Origin: Candidatus Omnitrophota bacterium
Lineage (GTDB): Bacteria > Omnitrophota > Gorgyraeia > B26-G9
Assembly (NCBI GenBank): GCA_022013205.1
Contig: JAKLQT010000003.1
Coordinates: 1 to 12,348 of the forward strand
DNA length: 12,348 bases
Direction of reading: 5' to 3'
The notes under the pieces were generated by a model. The model did no database searches, was not told the DNA's origin, and saw only the letters and a list, made by a program, of their open reading frames with translations. Shown one piece after another: positions 1-7,822 of this stretch (position 1 is the stretch's first letter; each line of letters begins with the position of its first letter). The translations under genes were made by a program, and so were the position numbers.

Positions 1-429
1 GATATCGGGTTTGTTTTTCAGTTTTATCATCTATTGCCTGAGTTCAGTGCTTTAGAAAATGTTATGCTTCCGGCACTGATTAAGAGGGGCAGTGTTTCTA
101 AAATAAAGGCCAAAGCCCGGGAATTGCTGAAAGCTGTTGGTTTACAGGCAAGAAGTACTCATCATCCTTACGCGCTATCAGGGGGAGAGCAGCAAAGGGT
201 TGCTATTGCCAGAGCCTTGATCAATTCTCCCAAGGTGCTATTTTGTGATGAGCCTACAGGGAATCTTGATTCTCAAACCGGGGGTAATATCTGTAAGCTT
301 TTGAAAGGCCTGAACGAAAATGATGGTTATACTATAATAATAGCTACCCATTCAAAAGAAATCGCGGATATTTCAACGCGTGTGCTTTTGATTAAAGATG
401 GAATAATCAGCGACAAATGTAGGAGGTAA
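1..429 (+). CDS. lolD: LolD-type lipoprotein-releasing ABC transporter ATPase (5' end outside the window)
   Basis: This is the C-terminal part of an ABC ATPase; the frame is open from base 1, so the Walker A half lies upstream. Visible residues (fragment numbering): Q-loop FVFQFYHLLPEFSALEN (residues 4-20), ABC signature LSGGEQQ (59-65), Walker B VLFCDEP (79-85, catalytic E84) and the switch histidine in ATHS (H117). The Q-loop wording FQFYHLLPEFSALENV is characteristic of LolD, which with LolC/LolE extracts lipoproteins from the inner membrane for transfer to the outer membrane. The related MacB-type ATPases are the main alternative, and a lolC/E permease gene just upstream would settle it. 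The last codons, Arg-Arg-stop, are also the Shine-Dalgarno sequence of ilvE, so the two genes are tightly coupled. The hydrophilic C-terminus ends soon after the H-loop, normal for the family. Confidence 0.85.
   Translation, partial: DIGFVFQFYHLLPEFSALENVMLPALIKRGSVSKIKAKARELLKAVGLQARSTHHPYALSGGEQQRVAIARALINSPKVLFCDEPTGNLDSQTGGNICKLLKGLNENDGYTIIIATHSKEIADISTRVLLIKDGIISDKCRR
421..426 (+). promoter_or_regulatory. Strong ribosome binding site for ilvE inside the lolD 3' end
   Basis: AGGAGG lies four bases before the ATG at 431. It is also the last two sense codons (Arg-Arg) of lolD, and the lolD stop TAA (427-429) falls in the spacer. The geometry implies that ribosomes ending lolD can reinitiate on ilvE. 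Confidence 0.8.
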
Positions 430-430
430 T

Positions 431-1309
431 ATGTCACTAAAGGTGTTTATTGATGGGAAATTCTTAGAAAAAGAGAAAGCAAAAATATCTGTGTTCGATC
501 ACGGGCTTCTTTACGGAGACGGTGTGTTTGAGGGGATTCGCTCTTATAAATCTCTTGTTTTTAAGCTTAAGGAACATATTGACAGGCTTTATGAAAGCGC
601 GCATACGATCATGCTCAATATACCCATGAGCAAAGCGCAGATGATAAAAGCGGTTATAAATACGCTTAAGAAAAATAAATTAAAAGATGCCTATATTCGG
701 CTTATCGTGACAAGAGGCGTGGGCGATCTGGGGCTTGATCCGAGAAAATGTAAGCTTGCTACGGTAATCATTATAACTGATAAAATTGTTTTGTATCCGG
801 AAGAACTCTATAAAAAAGGATTAAAGATCATTACTGTTGCGACATTGCGTAATGTGCCTGAGGCATTGAATCCGCAGATAAAATCATTGAATTACCTTAA
901 TAATATCATGGCAAAAATCGAAGCGATAAATTCAGGATCCCAGGAAGCAATAATGATGAATTCTCTGGGATTTGTGGCAGAATGTACAGGGGATAATTTA
1001 TTCATAATAAAAAATAAACAGTTGTACACTCCTGCACAGGCAATGGGAATCTTGCGCGGTATTACGCGTGATTGTGTGATTGATATTGCTAAAGAAGCTA
1101 AAATACCGGCGCATGAGTGTATATTAAACCGCCATGAGATATTTAACGCGGATGAATGTTTCCTTACGGGTACGGCCGCTGAGATTATTCCTGTTGTGAG
1201 CGTTGACGGCAGGCAGATCGGCAATGGAAAACCGGGGGAGATCACTCATTTATTGATGCAGGGTTTTAAGAAAATTACCGGCAAAGACGGAGAAAAATAT
1301 AAGGTTTAG
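431..1309 (+). CDS. ilvE: Branched-chain amino acid aminotransferase (class IV, PLP-dependent)
   Basis: This 292-residue protein is a fold-type IV PLP aminotransferase. It catalyses the last step of leucine, isoleucine and valine synthesis (2-oxoacid plus glutamate) in the cytoplasm. The N-terminal block HGLLYGDGVFEGIR (residues 24-37) is typical of IlvE. The expected PLP-binding lysine is K151 in the block PQIKSLNYLNNI. The block GFVAECTGDNLF and the later FLTGTAAEIIPV match the phosphate-binding and C-terminal substrate regions. Length is normal for the family (about 290-310). The ATG at 431 is fixed by AGGAGG four bases upstream. D-amino-acid transaminase and aminodeoxychorismate lyase share the fold, but YGDGVFEGIR favours IlvE. 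Its position between lolD and mcsA has no obvious functional logic and probably reflects operon packing. Confidence 0.9.
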   Translation: MSLKVFIDGKFLEKEKAKISVFDHGLLYGDGVFEGIRSYKSLVFKLKEHIDRLYESAHTIMLNIPMSKAQMIKAVINTLKKNKLKDAYIRLIVTRGVGDLGLDPRKCKLATVIIITDKIVLYPEELYKKGLKIITVATLRNVPEALNPQIKSLNYLNNIMAKIEAINSGSQEAIMMNSLGFVAECTGDNLFIIKNKQLYTPAQAMGILRGITRDCVIDIAKEAKIPAHECILNRHEIFNADECFLTGTAAEIIPVVSVDGRQIGNGKPGEITHLLMQGFKKITGKDGEKYKV

Positions 1310-1326
1310 TGTGATAGGAGGTTAAA

Positions 1327-1818
1327 ATGAAGTGTCAGTTATGCGGGAAACCAGCTACTGTGCATCTAACAGAGATCATTAATGATCAGATGACTGAGCT
1401 GCATCTTTGCGAACTATGCGCAAAAGAGAAGGGAATTGCCGGATTGGGGCAGCCTTTTGGATTACAGGATCTTTTGACAGGGCTTGTTGATTTTGGCGCC
1501 CCTGTTATCAGCGGAAAAACCGCAGTACTTAAGTGCGAAAATTGTAATATGACTTATGAGGATTTTCGCAAAATAGGAAGGCTGGGCTGCAGCCAGTGCT
1601 ATGAAATCTTTAAAGAAAGCTTGGAGCCTTTGCTCAAAAAAGTGCATGGTTCCCTGCAGCATTTGGGTAAAGGGCCTGAACGCGACGATGCCGGATTTCA
1701 GGCAAAAAAGAAATTACAAAATCTTCATCTTAAGCTGCAAAAGGCGATCCAAAATGAGGCGTTTGAGGAAGCGGCAAATATAAGAGATAAGATAAAGAAA
1801 ATGGAAAAGGAGATCTAG
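1327..1818 (+). CDS. mcsA: McsA-like zinc-finger/UVR-domain activator of the protein arginine kinase
   Basis: This 163-residue protein has four cysteine pairs: C3/C6, C28/C31, C70/C73 and C88/C91, enough for two four-cysteine zinc sites. The C-terminus holds a UVR motif (about 130-163, with FEEAANIRDKIKKME). This layout is that of McsA, which in Firmicutes binds and activates the kinase McsB and stabilises its complex with ClpC. The next two genes are mcsB and clpC, which makes the assignment firm. AGGAGGT at 1316-1322 fixes the ATG. The gene ends two bases before mcsB, and its last codons carry the mcsB ribosome site (AAGGAGAT, 1807-1814). No ctsR gene precedes it, unlike in Bacillus. Confidence 0.9.
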   Translation: MKCQLCGKPATVHLTEIINDQMTELHLCELCAKEKGIAGLGQPFGLQDLLTGLVDFGAPVISGKTAVLKCENCNMTYEDFRKIGRLGCSQCYEIFKESLEPLLKKVHGSLQHLGKGPERDDAGFQAKKKLQNLHLKLQKAIQNEAFEEAANIRDKIKKMEKEI

Positions 1819-1820
1819 TA

Positions 1821-2870
1821 ATGGAACTTGACGACCTGATTAAACAAACCAGCGGCTGGCTCAAAGGTACTGGCCCGCATTCTGAGATTGTTATTTCCAG
1901 CCGTGTGCGTCTGGCAAGAAATATTGAAAAGATGATTTTTTCCAATTGGGCAACTGATCCGCAGCTGGAGGAGGCCCTTACAATAATTGAGCCTGCGGTT
2001 AAAGAAATTGAGGAGATAAAAAACGGAGGGCTCCTCTTGAGAATAAAAGATGCTTCTAATATTGATAAGCAGCTGATGGTTGAGAGGCATTTAATAAGCA
2101 GAGAGTTGATATCTAAAAAAGAAGGCCGTGCTGTGGCGATAAGTTCGGATGAAACTATTTCAATAATGATCAATGAAGAAGATCATCTGCGCATTCAGGT
2201 GCTGCTGCCTGGGTTTGCGCTTGAGGAATGCTGGAAGAATATAGAAAGTATTGACAATAGGCTGGAAAAGAAGCTGAATATCGCTTTTTCGGCAAAGCTC
2301 GGGTATCTAACTGCCTGTCCGACGAATACGGGTACTGGAATGCGTGCTTCTGTTATGCTCCATTTGCCGGCGCTTGTTTTGACAAAGCAGATAAACCGCG
2401 TTGTTCAGGCGATAATCAAGCTGGGGCTGACGGTCAGAGGATTATTTGGAGAGGGTACTGAGGCGACAGGGAATTTTTTTCAGATATCCAACCAGGTTTC
2501 GCTGGGAAGAAGTGAGCATGAAATCATAGATAACATAAAGCGGATACTAAATCAGGTTATGGAGTATGAACAAAACGCGCGGAAGGTTTTAATAACTAAA
2601 GATAAGAATAACCTGGAAGACCAGGTATGGCGCGCCTACGGGATATTGAAAAATGCCCATATTATTTCAAGTGCGGAAACTATTGAGCTTCTTTCTGATG
2701 TAAGATTGGGCTTTGACCTGGGATTAATTAAAGGATTAGCCCGGGAAATCATTAATGAGCTTTTTATTTTAACTCAACCGGCACATCTACAAAAACTGGA
2801 AGCAAAAACGCTCACTGCTCATAAACGTGATGTAAAGCGCGCGCAATTGATTCGAGAGAGGATAAAATAA
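1821..2870 (+). CDS. mcsB: Protein arginine kinase McsB
   Basis: This 349-residue protein belongs to the phosphagen (guanidino) kinase superfamily. In Firmicutes, McsB phosphorylates arginines on damaged proteins, a tag recognised by ClpC. Visible blocks are SSRVRLARN (27-34, nucleotide-binding arginines), NEEDHLRIQ (118-126) and the active-site segment ACPTNTGTGMRAS (165-177), with C166 at the conserved kinase cysteine. The C-terminus carries RDVKRA (336-341), matching the RDxxRA allosteric phosphoarginine-binding motif of bacterial McsB. That motif separates it from animal arginine and creatine kinases, so the kinase looks intact and autoregulated. Length fits bacterial McsB (about 350). 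It sits between mcsA (2-nt gap) and clpC (39-nt gap). Confidence 0.95.
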   Translation: MELDDLIKQTSGWLKGTGPHSEIVISSRVRLARNIEKMIFSNWATDPQLEEALTIIEPAVKEIEEIKNGGLLLRIKDASNIDKQLMVERHLISRELISKKEGRAVAISSDETISIMINEEDHLRIQVLLPGFALEECWKNIESIDNRLEKKLNIAFSAKLGYLTACPTNTGTGMRASVMLHLPALVLTKQINRVVQAIIKLGLTVRGLFGEGTEATGNFFQISNQVSLGRSEHEIIDNIKRILNQVMEYEQNARKVLITKDKNNLEDQVWRAYGILKNAHIISSAETIELLSDVRLGFDLGLIKGLAREIINELFILTQPAHLQKLEAKTLTAHKRDVKRAQLIRERIK

Positions 2871-2909
2871 GCATATTTTGTATACGGAAAAAGGAGAAGG
2901 GGGATTTAC

Positions 2910-5357
2910 ATGTTTGACAGATTTACAGAAAGGGCACGAAAAGTAATTTTACTGGCAAAAGAAGAATCAAAGCGGTTCAATCACGACTATATCGGCACCG
3001 AGCATATTTTGCTGGGATTGATTAAAGAAGGAGAAGGCGTTGCCGCCGCGGTTCTGCAGAACCTGGGGCTTAATCTGGATATGATAAGGCTTGAAACGGA
3101 AAAACTGGTTCAGCCGGGGCCAAGCACTATAACCAGCGGAGATATACCGTTTACTCCCAAAGCAAAAAAAGTTATTGAACTGGCTATGGATGAAGCCAGA
3201 AGCCTGGGGCATAACTATATCGGCACAGAACATCTTTTACTCGGGCTTATCCGTGAAAATGAAGGAGTGGCTTCACAGGTATTATTGAATCTGGGGCTTG
3301 ATCTGAATAAAGTACGCAAAGAGATAATGGAATTATTGGGAACTACATCTACAAATTATGATTCTACTCAGCAGCCCGGGGCCGTTGGCTCTAAAGCGAA
3401 AACACCGGCCTTAGATGCTTTTGGCAGAGACCTTACTAAATTAGCTAAAGATGGTAAACTTGATCCGGTTATTGGAAGAGCGGTGGAAATCGAGCGTGTC
3501 ATCCGTATCCTTAGCCGCAGAACGAAAAACAATCCTGTTCTGCTCGGTGAGGCAGGTGTAGGAAAAACAGCGATTGTGGAGGGGCTGGCTCAGAAAATTG
3601 TGGTTGGAAATGTTCCGGAGATTTTACGTGATAAAAGAGTGGTTGTGCTTGATCTGGCTTTAATGGTCGCAGGCACAAAATACAGAGGCCAATTTGAAGA
3701 ACGCATAAAGGCGGTTATGGATGAGCTTAAACGCTCTGAGAACGTTATGATCTTTGTAGATGAACTGCATACGCTTGTCGGAGCCGGCGGCGCGGAGGGA
3801 GCGATAGACGCTTCGAATATTCTAAAACCCGCATTGGCCCGCGGTGAGATCCAGTGTATTGGGGCGACAACCATAGATGAATACCGTAAATATATTGAAA
3901 AAGACGCTGCCCTTGAGCGGCGTTTCCAGACGATAATTGTTGAGCCGCCATCTATATTGGAAACGATTGAAATATTAAAGGGTTTAAGAGATAGATATGA
4001 AGCGCATCACAGGGTTAAGTATTCAGATGAAGCTTTGAGTTCCGCGGCTAAATTATCCGATCGTTATATCAGCGGCAGATTCCTGCCTGATAAAGCTGTG
4101 GATATTATTGATGAGGCTGGTGCCAAGGCCCGCCTTCAGGTTATGACAGCACCTCCGGACCTGAAGGACATGGAAAATAAAATCGAAGAATTGAGAAAGG
4201 AAAAGGAATCGGCTGTAAAGGCGCAGGATTTTGAGAAGGCAGCTTCTTATCGTGATAAAGAGCGTGAATCCCGCAGTGAACTTGACAAGATAAGGCGTAA
4301 CTGGAAAGAAAGCCGCATGGAAATGAGTGTTGAGGTTCAAGAAGAGGATATAGCTCAAATAATCTCTCAATGGACAGGAGTCCCTATTGCCCGGTTAGAA
4401 GAGAAAGAAAGCGAAAAGCTTTTAAAAATGGAAGATGAACTGCACAAGACTGTTGTCGGACAGGAGGAGTCAATAAAGGCCATTACGCATGCTGTACGCC
4501 GTTCCCGCGCCGGGTTGAAAGACCCGAAAAGGCCCATCGGTTCGTTCATATTCCTGGGGCCTACCGGGGTAGGAAAGACGCTTATGGGAAAGGCACTGGC
4601 TAATTTTATGTTTGGAGATAGAGATTCGATAATTCAAATCGACATGTCCGAATATATGGAAAAATTTAATGTCTCCCGCCTGCTCGGGGCGCCTCCCGGA
4701 TATGTCGGATATGAGGAGGGGGGGCAATTGACAGAAAAAGTAAGAAGAAAACCTTATTCTGTTATTCTGCTTGATGAGATTGAAAAAGCGCATCCTGATG
4801 TGTTTAATTTACTGCTGCAGGTTTTAGAAGAAGGGCGATTAACAGACAGCCTGGGAAGAAAAGTTGACTTTCGAAATACTGTATTGATAATGACCAGTAA
4901 TATCGGGGCGGATCTGCTCAGGAAACAGGGGGCAATCGGTTTTAAGTCTCAGGAAGACGAGATGAATTATCAATCAATGAAAGATAAATTGATGGAAGAG
5001 GTAAAGAGGGCTTTTAAACCGGAATTCTTAAATCGCGTAGATGATATAATAGTATTTCGGCCTTTGACCAAGGATGATCTTTATAAGATAATAGAGATTG
5101 AAATACACGATGTGACCTCACGGCTGAGTGATCAGGAAATAATCATAGAGCTGGACCAAAAAGCAAAAGATCTGCTGATTACAAAAGGATTTGACCAGAC
5201 TTTCGGCGCAAGGCCTTTAAAACGTACTATCCAGAGATTTTTAGAAAATCCTCTGGCTGAGGAAATACTGGCCGGCCGTGTCGATAAGACAAAGGCGATC
5301 AAAATATCTGCCGATCAAAAGAAAGAAGAACTTACTTTTTCTGTTGATCAAAATTAA
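2910..5357 (+). CDS. clpC: ClpC-type AAA+ unfoldase, partner of ClpP
   Basis: This 815-residue protein is a two-ring Hsp100 unfoldase that feeds substrates to ClpP. The N-domain has two Clp repeats (about 1-75 and 80-150), each with an IGTEH block. E31 and E107 correspond, by my alignment from memory, to the glutamates that bind phosphoarginine in B. subtilis ClpC. AAA-1 has Walker A GEAGVGKT (213-220) and Walker B FVDE (D284/E285). A coiled, UVR-like middle segment (about 421-458, with FEKAASYRDKERES) is the expected McsA/MecA docking region and is shorter than the ClpB middle domain. AAA-2 has Walker A GPTGVGKT (550-557) and Walker B LLDE (D622/E623). The IGF loop (676-678) is the ClpP-docking tripeptide. 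The ATG is supported by purine-rich AAGGAGAAGGGGG at 2891-2903. mcsA-mcsB directly upstream confirm ClpC rather than ClpA or ClpB. Confidence 0.96.
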   Translation: MFDRFTERARKVILLAKEESKRFNHDYIGTEHILLGLIKEGEGVAAAVLQNLGLNLDMIRLETEKLVQPGPSTITSGDIPFTPKAKKVIELAMDEARSLGHNYIGTEHLLLGLIRENEGVASQVLLNLGLDLNKVRKEIMELLGTTSTNYDSTQQPGAVGSKAKTPALDAFGRDLTKLAKDGKLDPVIGRAVEIERVIRILSRRTKNNPVLLGEAGVGKTAIVEGLAQKIVVGNVPEILRDKRVVVLDLALMVAGTKYRGQFEERIKAVMDELKRSENVMIFVDELHTLVGAGGAEGAIDASNILKPALARGEIQCIGATTIDEYRKYIEKDAALERRFQTIIVEPPSILETIEILKGLRDRYEAHHRVKYSDEALSSAAKLSDRYISGRFLPDKAVDIIDEAGAKARLQVMTAPPDLKDMENKIEELRKEKESAVKAQDFEKAASYRDKERESRSELDKIRRNWKESRMEMSVEVQEEDIAQIISQWTGVPIARLEEKESEKLLKMEDELHKTVVGQEESIKAITHAVRRSRAGLKDPKRPIGSFIFLGPTGVGKTLMGKALANFMFGDRDSIIQIDMSEYMEKFNVSRLLGAPPGYVGYEEGGQLTEKVRRKPYSVILLDEIEKAHPDVFNLLLQVLEEGRLTDSLGRKVDFRNTVLIMTSNIGADLLRKQGAIGFKSQEDEMNYQSMKDKLMEEVKRAFKPEFLNRVDDIIVFRPLTKDDLYKIIEIEIHDVTSRLSDQEIIIELDQKAKDLLITKGFDQTFGARPLKRTIQRFLENPLAEEILAGRVDKTKAIKISADQKKEELTFSVDQN

Positions 5358-5369
5358 GGTAAAACGGTT

Positions 5370-6149
5370 ATGAATACTTATACTTTTATTCTTAGAACAA
5401 GAATCAGGGCGTTCCTGGAGTATATTGGCGGAGTGAGTGTTTTACTTGTACGCACAATAGGCTGGGTGGTTGTTCCTCCGTTTAAGAAGGGACAGCTTAT
5501 TGAGCAGATGAAAAAAACAGGCGTGGATAGCGTTCTGATCGTTTTTTTAACCGCGTTTTTTGCGGGCATTGTTTTGGCTTTTCAGAGTGCTTATACAATG
5601 AAGCAGATGTCCGCGGAAATTTATATCGCGTCGCTGGTAAGCCTGTCCATGACCAGAGAGCTGGGCCCTGTTTTTACCGCTCTTGTTGTTGCCGCAAGGG
5701 TCGGTTCTTCTATTACGGCCGAGGTCGGAACAATGCAGGTAACCGAGCAGGTAGACGCGTTGAAAACTTTAGCGGTCAATCCAATCAAATATCTTGTTGT
5801 GCCCAGATTCTTAGCGCTATGTATCATGCTGCCTCTTTTGACAGTATATGCTGATTTTGTCGGTATTTTTGGCGGATTTATCGTAGGAGTTTCCAAACTG
5901 CACATATCCAGGAATTTGTATATTAAAAAGACATTTGATGCCCTGGTTTATAAGGATGTTTTTACCGGGCTTATAAAGTCTTTGGTTTTTGCGGCAATTA
6001 TTTCCATTGTGGCTTCTTATGAAGGGTTACGGACAAAAGGCGGAGCTGAGGGGGTAGGCAAAGCAACAACACTTTCTGTGACTACTTCCTGTATTCTTGT
6101 TATTGCTTTTGACTGCTTTTTTACGGCATTGTTTTATTTTATGTTTTAA
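5370..6149 (+). CDS. mlaE: MlaE-family ABC transporter permease (phospholipid transport)
   Basis: This 259-residue multi-pass inner-membrane protein has hydrophobic stretches at about 53-73, 88-112, 146-176, 203-218 and 238-259. The block TRELGPVFTALVVAARVGSS (95-114) followed by ITAEVGTMQVTEQVDAL is the signature of MlaE/YrbE permeases, which work with MlaF and an MCE protein to move phospholipids between membranes. Length is the family norm. The gene starts 12 nt after clpC with a weak ribosome site (TAAGGT at 5355-5360, overlapping the clpC stop), suggesting coupling. The order here is E-F-D, whereas E. coli has F-E-D. No mlaB or mlaC gene is present, so this is a reduced cassette. Confidence 0.92.
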   Translation: MNTYTFILRTRIRAFLEYIGGVSVLLVRTIGWVVVPPFKKGQLIEQMKKTGVDSVLIVFLTAFFAGIVLAFQSAYTMKQMSAEIYIASLVSLSMTRELGPVFTALVVAARVGSSITAEVGTMQVTEQVDALKTLAVNPIKYLVVPRFLALCIMLPLLTVYADFVGIFGGFIVGVSKLHISRNLYIKKTFDALVYKDVFTGLIKSLVFAAIISIVASYEGLRTKGGAEGVGKATTLSVTTSCILVIAFDCFFTALFYFMF

Positions 6150-6166
6150 ATATCGGAATTTCATTA

Positions 6167-6922
6167 ATGATAACAATAAAAAATCTGCATAAAGAATTTG
6201 AAGGCATGAAGGTCCTTAAAGGGCTTAACCTGGAAATAAAAGAAGGAGAAACACTGGTTATTATCGGCCGCTCCGGATGCGGTAAAAGTGTTCTACTTAA
6301 GCATATTATCGGAATTTTAAGGCCTGATCAGGGAGAAATTGTTGTTGATTCTCAGCATGTAGCTAAGTTAAAAGGCAAGGGCCTTGTTAAATTGCGTATG
6401 AAATTCGGGATGCTTTTTCAAGGAGCAGCACTTTTTGATTCACTTGATGTGTATGAAAATGTCGGGTTTGCTTTGCGTGAGCATACAGGTAAAACAGAAG
6501 AAGAAATCAGGAAAAGGGTTGTTCAGGCGCTGGCAAGCGTTGATTTGGAAAATATTCTAGACAAAAAACCCGCTGAGCTTAGCGGCGGTATGAAAAAAAG
6601 AGTAGGGCTGGCCCGGGCAATTTGCAATAATCCGCGGATCATTCTTTATGATGAACCGACAACCGGCCTTGACCCGATCATGGCGGACATGATTAATGAA
6701 TTGATTATCCGCCTGAGGGAGCGGCTAAAGGTGACCTCTATTGTGGTTACTCATGATATGACCTCTGCCTACAAGGTGGGCACGAGAATAGCTATGCTTT
6801 ATGACGGAAAGATCATTGCTCAGGGGGCGCCGGATGAAATCAGAAACACTACTGATCCAATTGTCAGACAATTTATAACCGGAGCGGCTCACGGGCCGAT
6901 AACCGATAAAGGTAATGGATAA
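6167..6922 (+). CDS. mlaF: MlaF-family ABC transporter ATPase (phospholipid transport)
   Basis: This 251-residue ABC ATPase is the energy-coupling subunit for the MlaE permease. It has Walker A GRSGCGKS (34-41), a Q-loop at Q85 (GMLFQGAALFDSL, the wording usual in MlaF), the signature LSGGM (138-142), Walker B YDEPTTGLDP with catalytic E163, and the switch histidine H196 (VVTHDMTSA). The C-terminal tail with GAPDEI and DPIVRQFITG is also typical of this subfamily. Start ATG at 6167, 17 nt after mlaE, with only a weak ribosome site, so translation probably depends on coupling. All catalytic residues are present. Confidence 0.93.
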   Translation: MITIKNLHKEFEGMKVLKGLNLEIKEGETLVIIGRSGCGKSVLLKHIIGILRPDQGEIVVDSQHVAKLKGKGLVKLRMKFGMLFQGAALFDSLDVYENVGFALREHTGKTEEEIRKRVVQALASVDLENILDKKPAELSGGMKKRVGLARAICNNPRIILYDEPTTGLDPIMADMINELIIRLRERLKVTSIVVTHDMTSAYKVGTRIAMLYDGKIIAQGAPDEIRNTTDPIVRQFITGAAHGPITDKGNG

Positions 6923-6997
6923 AAAAAAGTTCTAATGAACAGCGCGCTTTATTTATAGTTCCTTTTTTCATGGATTTGTTTAAAAGGGGGAGACAAG

Positions 6998-7822
6998 ATG
7001 AAAGGTGTTAGTATTGAATTTAAAGTTGGATTTTTTGTTGTATCTGCTATTATAACTTTATCTATTTTAGTTTTTCAGATCGGCGGCATAAATATTTTTA
7101 ACACCAATATATATAAGATAAACGTTATCTTTGATTTTGTCAACGGTGTATCTAAAGACGCGCCTGTTCATGTTGCCGGGGTTGCCGTAGGCGATGTCAA
7201 AGATGTTGAGATTTTTTATAATAACGAGAAAAAAAAGACTCAGGTTCAGCTGCACCTTATAATCAAAAACAGCGTTAAAATTCCGAAAGATTCTGTGGCC
7301 TATATAAATACACTGGGTATATTAGGTGAAAAATATGTAGAGATTGTTCCCGGGGAAGAGCGGAAGAATTTTTTGAGAGAAGGAGACTTTATTATCGGAA
7401 ACAATCCGGTTCAGCTTGAGAAACTTACAGAGTCGCTTGTGGATGTTATCGGTGACCAGACGGTAAGGGATTCCTTAAGAGAGAGTTTTTATAATATGAG
7501 AGTAGCTACAGAGAATTTGCGCCAAACTACGGAAATTCTAAATGTTGCCATGCAAAATGTGAAAAACGGCAAGGGCACACTCGGCAAGTTGATGAACAAT
7601 GATTCAATTTATGATGAAGCAGAAGCAATGATCGTGAACCTGAATGAAAAGCTGGACAAGACAATAACCGAATTAAATCTTTCGCTTAATGATTTGGTTA
7701 AGGACATAAAACTGCATCCCTGGAAAATATTCCAGAAACCGCCGCGGGTAAAAAAGAGGGGCAAAGAGGAAAACAGCAGTGAAGGCGAGAACTCTAACCG
7801 CGGATATCTTTTTACTAAATAA
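6998..7822 (+). CDS. mlaD: MlaD-like MCE-domain lipid-binding protein
   Basis: This 274-residue protein has one N-terminal membrane anchor (about 10-28) and an MCE domain (about 40-118) containing GVAVGDVKDVEI and, at its end, GILGEKYVEIVPG. MCE proteins form hexameric rings in the periplasm that guide phospholipids to or from the MlaE permease. After the MCE domain comes a long predicted helical region (about 135-235) with a charged, lysine- and glutamate-rich tail. It is longer than E. coli MlaD (about 180 residues) and nearer to MCE proteins of other phyla. AGGGGGAG (6985-6992) fixes the ATG. The stop overlaps the radA start by one base (TAATG). The 75-nt gap from mlaF is the widest between lolD and ispD. 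Confidence 0.9.
   Translation: MKGVSIEFKVGFFVVSAIITLSILVFQIGGINIFNTNIYKINVIFDFVNGVSKDAPVHVAGVAVGDVKDVEIFYNNEKKKTQVQLHLIIKNSVKIPKDSVAYINTLGILGEKYVEIVPGEERKNFLREGDFIIGNNPVQLEKLTESLVDVIGDQTVRDSLRESFYNMRVATENLRQTTEILNVAMQNVKNGKGTLGKLMNNDSIYDEAEAMIVNLNEKLDKTITELNLSLNDLVKDIKLHPWKIFQKPPRVKKRGKEENSSEGENSNRGYLFTK

Noticed and set aside
1730..2173. Long antisense open frames opposite mcsA/mcsB, clpC, radA and others
   Set aside because: They lie opposite strongly conserved genes, lack ribosome sites and show no family motifs; they are shadows of the real frames.
2871..2909. Heat-shock operator (CIRCE or CtsR type) before clpC
   Set aside because: The 39-nt gap shows no GGTCAAA direct repeat and no TTAGCACTC-type inverted repeat, only the ribosome site.
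6929..6940. Small palindrome GTTC-TAAT-GAAC between mlaF and mlaD
   Set aside because: Four pairs only, with no T-run directly after it and no matching site elsewhere; expected by chance.
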